Below are positions 39,370 through 44,453 of a DNA stretch of 44,453 nt, one piece after another. Below the pieces are notes generated by a model, which had not been told where the DNA came from, did not search any database, and saw only the letters and a program-made list of their open reading frames with translations. Position 1 is the stretch's first letter. Each line of letters opens with the position of its first letter. A program made the position numbers and the translations under genes. This DNA comes from Sulfurovum sp. enrichment culture clone C5 (GTDB taxonomy: Bacteria; Campylobacterota; Campylobacteria; Campylobacterales; Sulfurovaceae), in assembly GCA_001493195.1 (NCBI GenBank), contig FAXN01000021.1, positions 1 through 44,453 on the forward strand. The letters are read 5' to 3'.

Positions 39370-40143
39370 ATGAAACAACTTAAATCACCATTTGGGTGGA
39401 TAGGCGGCAAGAGCCAACTTGCCAAAGATATAATAGAGATAATGCCATCACATAGTCTCTATATAGAAGTTTTTGGAGGCGGATTATCAGTATTATATGC
39501 CAAAACTAAACCTAGAGTGCAAAGATACAGAGAGGTAGTTAATGATATTAATAGTGAATTAATAAATCTCCACCGTATTATCCAAACACGTCCAGACACA
39601 CTGTCTAAAACTCTCTCTAATATGTTAATAAGTAGAGAAATATTTTATAACATCAAAAAAAGACACTATAAACCACGTAATGATGTAGAGCGTGCTGCCT
39701 TTTATTTTTATCTCATATTTCAAAGCTTTGGTTCAAAAGGTGAACACTTTGCAATGTCGGCCAAAAGTAGACGACCAAAAGATATATATAAAAGCTTTCA
39801 GACATGGGCGGAGCGTCTTAAATTTGTAACGATTGAAAATATGGACTTCAAAAAGCTCATATCAACATATGACAAGCCTGAAGCATTCTTTTATTGTGAT
39901 CCACCATATGTTGGAACAGAACATTATTATAAAAATACTGGTGGCTTTAATATTGATAAACATATAGAGCTGAGAGACTCACTAAAAGCAATTAAGGGCA
40001 AATTTCTTATAAGTTACAATGACTGTGATGTTGTTAGAGACTTATATAAAGACTTTAATATAATACAAACAAAAGAAATAACATATACGCTATCTGATAA
40101 AGGATATAAGACAGTAAAAGAAGTATTTATTACGAATTATTAA
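39370..40143 (+). CDS. DNA adenine methyltransferase (D12/Dam class)
   Basis: ATG at 39370 follows CAGGAG; a TTG five codons earlier is less likely. The 257-residue protein has SAM motif I SPFGWIGGKSQ, EVFGGGLSV, the catalytic CDPPYVGTEHYY and a late KEVFITNY typical of the D12 class. It probably methylates adenine in a short site such as GATC. As the last gene before the right end it takes the place of Mu mom, and an anti-restriction role is inferred. Confidence 0.88.
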   Translation: MKQLKSPFGWIGGKSQLAKDIIEIMPSHSLYIEVFGGGLSVLYAKTKPRVQRYREVVNDINSELINLHRIIQTRPDTLSKTLSNMLISREIFYNIKKRHYKPRNDVERAAFYFYLIFQSFGSKGEHFAMSAKSRRPKDIYKSFQTWAERLKFVTIENMDFKKLISTYDKPEAFFYCDPPYVGTEHYYKNTGGFNIDKHIELRDSLKAIKGKFLISYNDCDVVRDLYKDFNIIQTKEITYTLSDKGYKTVKEVFITNY

Positions 40144-40171
40144 AAAAATTAACGGCAAAGGTTGAAACTAT

Positions 40172-40185
40172 AAAGGTTTTTATTT
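40172..40185 (-). promoter_or_regulatory. candidate internal transposase-binding site, right (R2-like)
   Basis: On the minus strand this reads AAATAAAAACCTTT, 13 of 14 bases identical to 10869-10882 in inverted orientation, 36-49 bases from the right end. Confidence 0.4.
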
Positions 40186-40191
40186 TTTGTC

Positions 40192-40220
40192 GTAGGTGTT
40201 ATAATTTTAGCGGTTTTACA
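40192..40220 (-). repeat. prophage right terminal inverted repeat
   Basis: Read inward (minus strand) it begins TGTAAAACCGCT and has AAAATTATAACAC, aligning with AAAATATGACAC of the left end with one gap. The last two bases on the plus strand are CA, as for Mu. Confidence 0.7.
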
Positions 40221-40398
40221 CACTATAATCACCTGATAAAAAATACAACGAATTGTTTGGATTTAGTCCTATCATAGAAGGAGAGGTAAAATTATATGTT
40301 TCGTCTTTTACATACATTTCACTCCATCCACCAGCACAAGAAAACAGTTGAATAGTAAAAACCGATAAAAGAATTAAAGCTTTTTTAAATATTGACAT
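40216..40398 (-). pseudogene. 5' fragment of the prophage-interrupted lipoprotein gene
   Basis: ATG at 40398 opens a signal peptide with lipobox (LFSC, Cys21), then CAGGWSEMYVKDETYNF and FLSGDYS. At 40221 it meets the target duplication, and the frame ends at a phage TAA after one foreign codon. Joined across CACTA to 10787 the frame continues as ...GDYSAHADRLKYF, restoring 728 residues. The fragment may still be made as a 60-residue lipopeptide. Confidence 0.85.
40221..40225. repeat. 5-bp target site duplication, right copy (CACTA)
   Basis: It is identical to 10787-10791 and directly follows the terminal CA of the prophage. Confidence 0.9.
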
Positions 40399-40460
40399 AC
40401 AAACCTCGAGATAAAAGATGTTTAAATATTACAATAAATTTAATTAAATAAATGGTGGAA

Positions 40461-40802
40461 TTATTTTATAAAAATTTGCATATATTGATTTTCATCAAAC
40501 CCAACAATAAGTTTATCTTCAAATTCAATTACTGGTCTTTTAAAAAGCATATTCTCTTTTACCAACCATTCAAGTTTTCCATTATCATCGAGATTTAACT
40601 CTTTTAGATTTAGAGTTTTATATTTTGTGCCTTTAGTATTTAGAAGTACATCGAGTGAACTTTTATCTATCCACTCTTTTATTTTTGACTCATCAACAGG
40701 AGTTGCTCTGAAGTCTATAAATTCATAAGAAATACCATTATCTTTCATAAAAGCAAAAGCTTTTCTGACACTTCCGCAAGTTTTTATCCCATATATTTTC
40801 AA
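40461..40802 (-). CDS. ArsC/Spx family (YffB-like) thioredoxin-fold protein
   Basis: The 113-residue protein has the family opening KIYGIKTCGSVRKAFAFM with one active-site Cys, then YEFIDFRATPVDESKIKEWI, LLNTKGTKYKTL and the late KRPVIEFEDKLIVGFDE with the cis-Pro strand. TTG at 40802 has AAGGGA at a good distance and matches family length; an ATG at 40835 would add 11 odd residues. Members act as arsenate reductases or glutathione-linked oxidoreductases; this subtype is unproven. It follows guaB. Confidence 0.8.
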   Translation of the reverse strand: MKIYGIKTCGSVRKAFAFMKDNGISYEFIDFRATPVDESKIKEWIDKSSLDVLLNTKGTKYKTLNLKELNLDDNGKLEWLVKENMLFKRPVIEFEDKLIVGFDENQYMQIFIK

Positions 40803-40849
40803 AATAATTTTCCCTTGGTGTCGTTTTTTTATCATCCCAAACTTATGTT

Positions 40850-42313
<1,464 letters not shown>

Positions 42314-43654
42314 TTATTTGTAATTTATTGCTCTCTCTAAACTAAGAGAACCGTCAAGCAATGTTTGTTCATCAAACGCTTTTGCAATGAATTGCAAACC
42401 TATTGGCATTCCGCTCTCATCACGTCCAACTGGAAGTGAAAGTGCTGGAAGTCCTGCTAAGTTAATCGCTATTGTGTACATATCACTTTTGTACATTTCG
42501 AGTGGATCTTCAACCGCACCAATTTTTGGAGCCACACTAGGAGCTACTGGAGAAAGAATCAAATCTGCAACTTCAAATATTTTATTGAACTCATCTCTGA
42601 TTAGATGTCTCACTTTTTGAGCTTTTAAGTAATATGCATCATAATATCCAGAAGATAATACAAAGTTACCTAGAAGTATTCTTCTTTTTACCTCTTCTCC
42701 AAAACCTTCACTTCTAGATTTTATAAACAAATCACCAACATTTGTTGCATCTGCTCGTCTTCCATATCTGACACCATCAAATCTAGCCAAATTTGTAGCC
42801 GCTTCGGCAGTAGCGATGATATAGTATGTCGCAATGTCATATTTAGTATTTTGCATATTTTTATGCACTATCGTATGACCTAAGCTTTCTAGTGCTTTTA
42901 CTGTATTAGCGTATGCTTTTTGTATCTCGCTACTTGCTTCACTTATATAGTTATCGATAACTGCTATTGTCAGTTTTCTTTGTGGATTTAGATTTGGGAA
43001 TGTTGGTTCACTTACCATATCTGCACTTGTAGAATCTTTCTCGTCATGCCCACTGATAGCATCATACAATATAGAAGCATCGGTAACATTTTGAGTGATT
43101 GGTCCTATTTGATCCAAACTTGATGCATAAGCCGCAAGTCCATATCTACTCACTCTTCCATAAGTAGGTTTCAAACCAACACATCCACAATACGCAGCTG
43201 GTTGCCTTATAGAACCCCCAGTGTCACTTCCAAGAGCGGCTACGGCGATTCCACCAGCTACTGCGGCAGCTGCTCCACCAGAACTTCCACCTGGAACTCT
43301 TGAACTATCGTGTGGATTTTTAGTAATTCCATAGTAACTACTCTCGGTTGTACTTCCCATAGCAAACTCATCCATATTTGATCTGCCTAAACACATCATT
43401 CCATTTTGTCCAAGTTTTTCTATCACAGTTGCATTATACGGAGCAATATATCCTTGTAATATTTTAGAGCCGCTAGTAACGCTCCAACCATCGACTTGAA
43501 TATTGTCTTTTATGAAAATTGGAACACCACTGCCATGCTCTTCAAAGCCTACATAAGCATTAAGGTCACTAGCTTTTGCCTTTGTTAAAATTTCTTCTTT
43601 TAGTTCTTCTTGCTCTGCTTTGGATAATTTTAGTGCTACTTCTAATGTTATCAC
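42314..43654 (-). CDS. gatA: glutamyl-tRNA(Gln)/aspartyl-tRNA(Asn) amidotransferase subunit A
   Basis: The 446-residue amidase has the Ser-cisSer-Lys triad at Lys49 (IFIKDNIQV), Ser124 ([12 protein letters not shown]) and Ser148 ([12 protein letters not shown]). It supplies ammonia for converting misacylated Glu-tRNA(Gln) or Asp-tRNA(Asn). The start is GTG, overlapping the TGA of the 43-residue gene upstream. gatB and gatC are elsewhere. Confidence 0.96.
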   Translation of the reverse strand: MITLEVALKLSKAEQEELKEEILTKAKASDLNAYVGFEEHGSGVPIFIKDNIQVDGWSVTSGSKILQGYIAPYNATVIEKLGQNGMMCLGRSNMDEFAMGSTTESSYYGITKNPHDSSRVPGGSSGGAAAAVAGGIAVAALGSDTGGSIRQPAAYCGCVGLKPTYGRVSRYGLAAYASSLDQIGPITQNVTDASILYDAISGHDEKDSTSADMVSEPTFPNLNPQRKLTIAVIDNYISEASSEIQKAYANTVKALESLGHTIVHKNMQNTKYDIATYYIIATAEAATNLARFDGVRYGRRADATNVGDLFIKSRSEGFGEEVKRRILLGNFVLSSGYYDAYYLKAQKVRHLIRDEFNKIFEVADLILSPVAPSVAPKIGAVEDPLEMYKSDMYTIAINLAGLPALSLPVGRDESGMPIGLQFIAKAFDEQTLLDGSLSLERAINYK

Positions 43655-43782
43655 TTTTGCTCCTTTTGTAGTCTGTTTTTATAATATTTAACAATGCCTA
43701 GACCAATGCCGATAAGCACAAAGATAAAACCTATCGATATTGCTATCATTTCATTACCTATGGGTTTAGTCATATCAAACAT
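43651..43782 (-). CDS. 43-residue single-pass membrane protein between ileS and gatA
   Basis: ATG at 43782 lies in the end of ileS (8-base overlap), and the TGA overlaps the gatA GTG. The peptide has one transmembrane helix ([20 protein letters not shown]) and a basic tail ([12 protein letters not shown]). Overlap at both ends supports translation. Similar tiny proteins next to gatA occur in relatives, as far as I recall; function unknown. Confidence 0.6.
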   Translation of the reverse strand: MFDMTKPIGNEMIAISIGFIFVLIGIGLGIVKYYKNRLQKEQK

Positions 43783-44453
43783 TTACAACCTCTGCACATC
43801 TGGTACATAAAGACTCTTCAGAGTCAGACTTAAATCTCCAGCATCTAGGACATTTATGTTCACTTGCTCTTGTTATCTCAAATTTTACACCATCAACTTC
43901 AAAATTAGCCAATACTTCACTATCGCTAGATTTTTTTACATTTGAAACCATAAACCAATCTTCTAAATCTTTTTGATTTTTGATGTCAAAGTCATAATCC
44001 CCGCACAACTCAACTTCGAGAGTTGATTTTAAAACTTTGTCTTTTTTGAGTTTATCGATCTCCTCAGAAAACTTCTCTCTAATAGCCATTAACTTTGTTA
44101 CGTCTAGACTAGAATTAACCTCTTGGATATCCACAAATTCAAAATCAAAGATATTTTTAGCATCGCCTTTTAGTAATGGAGTTGCAAAGTCTAGTATCTC
44201 ATCTGCCGTATAAGTAAGCACTGGTGCTACAAGACCGAGCATGCTTTTTGCAATCATAGCCATTGCACTTTGTGATGCTCTGCGTGATGGATTGTTTACG
44301 TCATCACAATACAATCTATCTTTGCATATATCCATATAAAGTGAACTAAGGTCATTTACAAGAAAATGATTGAGTACTGCAAAACCTCTCAAAAAGTCAT
44401 AATTATCAAAGTTAGCTTTAACTTCATTAAATACTTTTCTAGCACTACTTACT
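43775..44453 (-). CDS. ileS: isoleucyl-tRNA synthetase, C-terminal part (N-terminus outside window)
   Basis: The frame is open from the window end to TGA at 43775-43777, about 225 residues. It shows the anticodon-binding domain (NHFLVNDLSSLYMDICKDRL, then VAPVLTYTADEILDF) and the C-terminal zinc knuckle CPRCWRFKSDSEESLCTRC. The N-terminal catalytic Rossmann domain is beyond 44453. Confidence 0.95.
   Translation of the reverse strand, partial: VSSARKVFNEVKANFDNYDFLRGFAVLNHFLVNDLSSLYMDICKDRLYCDDVNNPSRRASQSAMAMIAKSMLGLVAPVLTYTADEILDFATPLLKGDAKNIFDFEFVDIQEVNSSLDVTKLMAIREKFSEEIDKLKKDKVLKSTLEVELCGDYDFDIKNQKDLEDWFMVSNVKKSSDSEVLANFEVDGVKFEITRASEHKCPRCWRFKSDSEESLCTRCAEVVNV

Larger units (their letters stand above)
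10792..40220 (+). mobile_element. Mu-type transposable prophage with a P2-type contractile tail (29,429 bp)
   Basis: The element begins TGTGGG and ends TTTACA, has imperfect terminal inverted repeats and is bounded by 5-bp direct repeats. It encodes a DDE transposase, a MuB-type ATPase, Mu-like head proteins (gp28 terminase, gp29 portal, gpF, gpG, gpI/Z, gpT) and P2-like tail proteins (V, W, J, FI, FII, E/E', tape measure, U, X, D, I). No integrase or tRNA-type attachment site is present. All essential modules appear intact, so the phage could be inducible (inference). The layout resembles the Mu-like prophages of Campylobacter. Confidence 0.95.

Noticed and set aside
10792-40220. Integrase-mediated prophage with att sites
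   Set aside because: No tyrosine or serine recombinase gene and no tRNA target; the ends are those of a DDE transposition.
40216-40398. Independent 60-residue lipoprotein gene
   Set aside because: The frame crosses into phage DNA after one codon, and joining at the target duplication continues it in frame with the repeat domain, so it is the 5' fragment of an interrupted gene.

Overview
The window is about 44 kb of AT-rich bacterial chromosome carrying a complete-looking 29.4 kb transposable (Mu-type) prophage. Protein sequences, the gene content of the flanks and the AT-rich codon use point to a Campylobacterota (epsilonproteobacterial) host, most like Sulfurimonas and its relatives. That placement is an inference from family resemblance and was not searched.

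Left flank (1-10791), all on the minus strand: a truncated secreted protein gene, rpmA and rplU, ridA, a small lipoprotein and a small membrane protein, a ThiF-type adenylyltransferase, a nitrilase-fold protein that has lost two of its three catalytic residues, and xseB. Upstream of these lies a sulfur assimilation block in transcription order metY, an Rrf2-type regulator, cysK and metX, behind a near-consensus promoter at 7703-7731. Next is a two-gene unit of unknown role: a large repeat-containing lipoprotein and a membrane-anchored 318-residue protein, translationally coupled. Right flank (40221-44453), also minus: ileS (partial), a 43-residue membrane protein, gatA, guaB, an ArsC/Spx-family protein, and then the signal-peptide end of the same lipoprotein gene.

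The prophage occupies 10792-40220. It starts with TGTG and ends with TACA, is flanked by a 5-bp duplication (CACTA), and has imperfect terminal inverted repeats. It sits inside the lipoprotein gene; removing it together with one copy of the duplication rejoins the two halves in frame as a 728-residue protein.

Phage layout: a leftward immunity operon (CI-type repressor, ORF6C-like protein, 37-residue membrane protein). An operator-promoter with a 14-bp-arm dyad and a 25-bp-arm inverted repeat in the leader follow. The rightward early operon (12361-21256) encodes a small regulator, an HD nucleotidohydrolase, MuA-type transposase, MuB-type ATPase, DUF3164, a Lar-type protein, a RecA-fold ATPase, a DnaQ-type exonuclease, a HTH-NUMOD1 protein, a GemA-like protein, a zinc ribbon and several tiny proteins. 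A leftward late block (27620 down to 21253) encodes terminase, portal, holin, endolysin, overlapping spanins, MuF and a gpG-like protein. A divergent rightward late block (27740-39252) encodes Mu-like head genes (protease with nested scaffold, major capsid), then a P2-type contractile tail (V, W, J, FI, FII, E/E', tape measure, U, X, D, I, fibre). A Dam-type methyltransferase sits last, where Mu carries mom. The phage is therefore a mosaic: Mu-type transposition and head, P2-type tail.

Points of most interest: the MuF protein ends in what looks like a barnase/EndoU-type nuclease domain; an 85-nt region between MuF and the gpG-like gene can fold into a cloverleaf-like RNA with a possible loop-loop contact; the early leader has a very strong 25-bp stem; and a 9-bp DNA motif (TTACCAAYG) is shared by the phage left end and tandem arrays inside two early genes.
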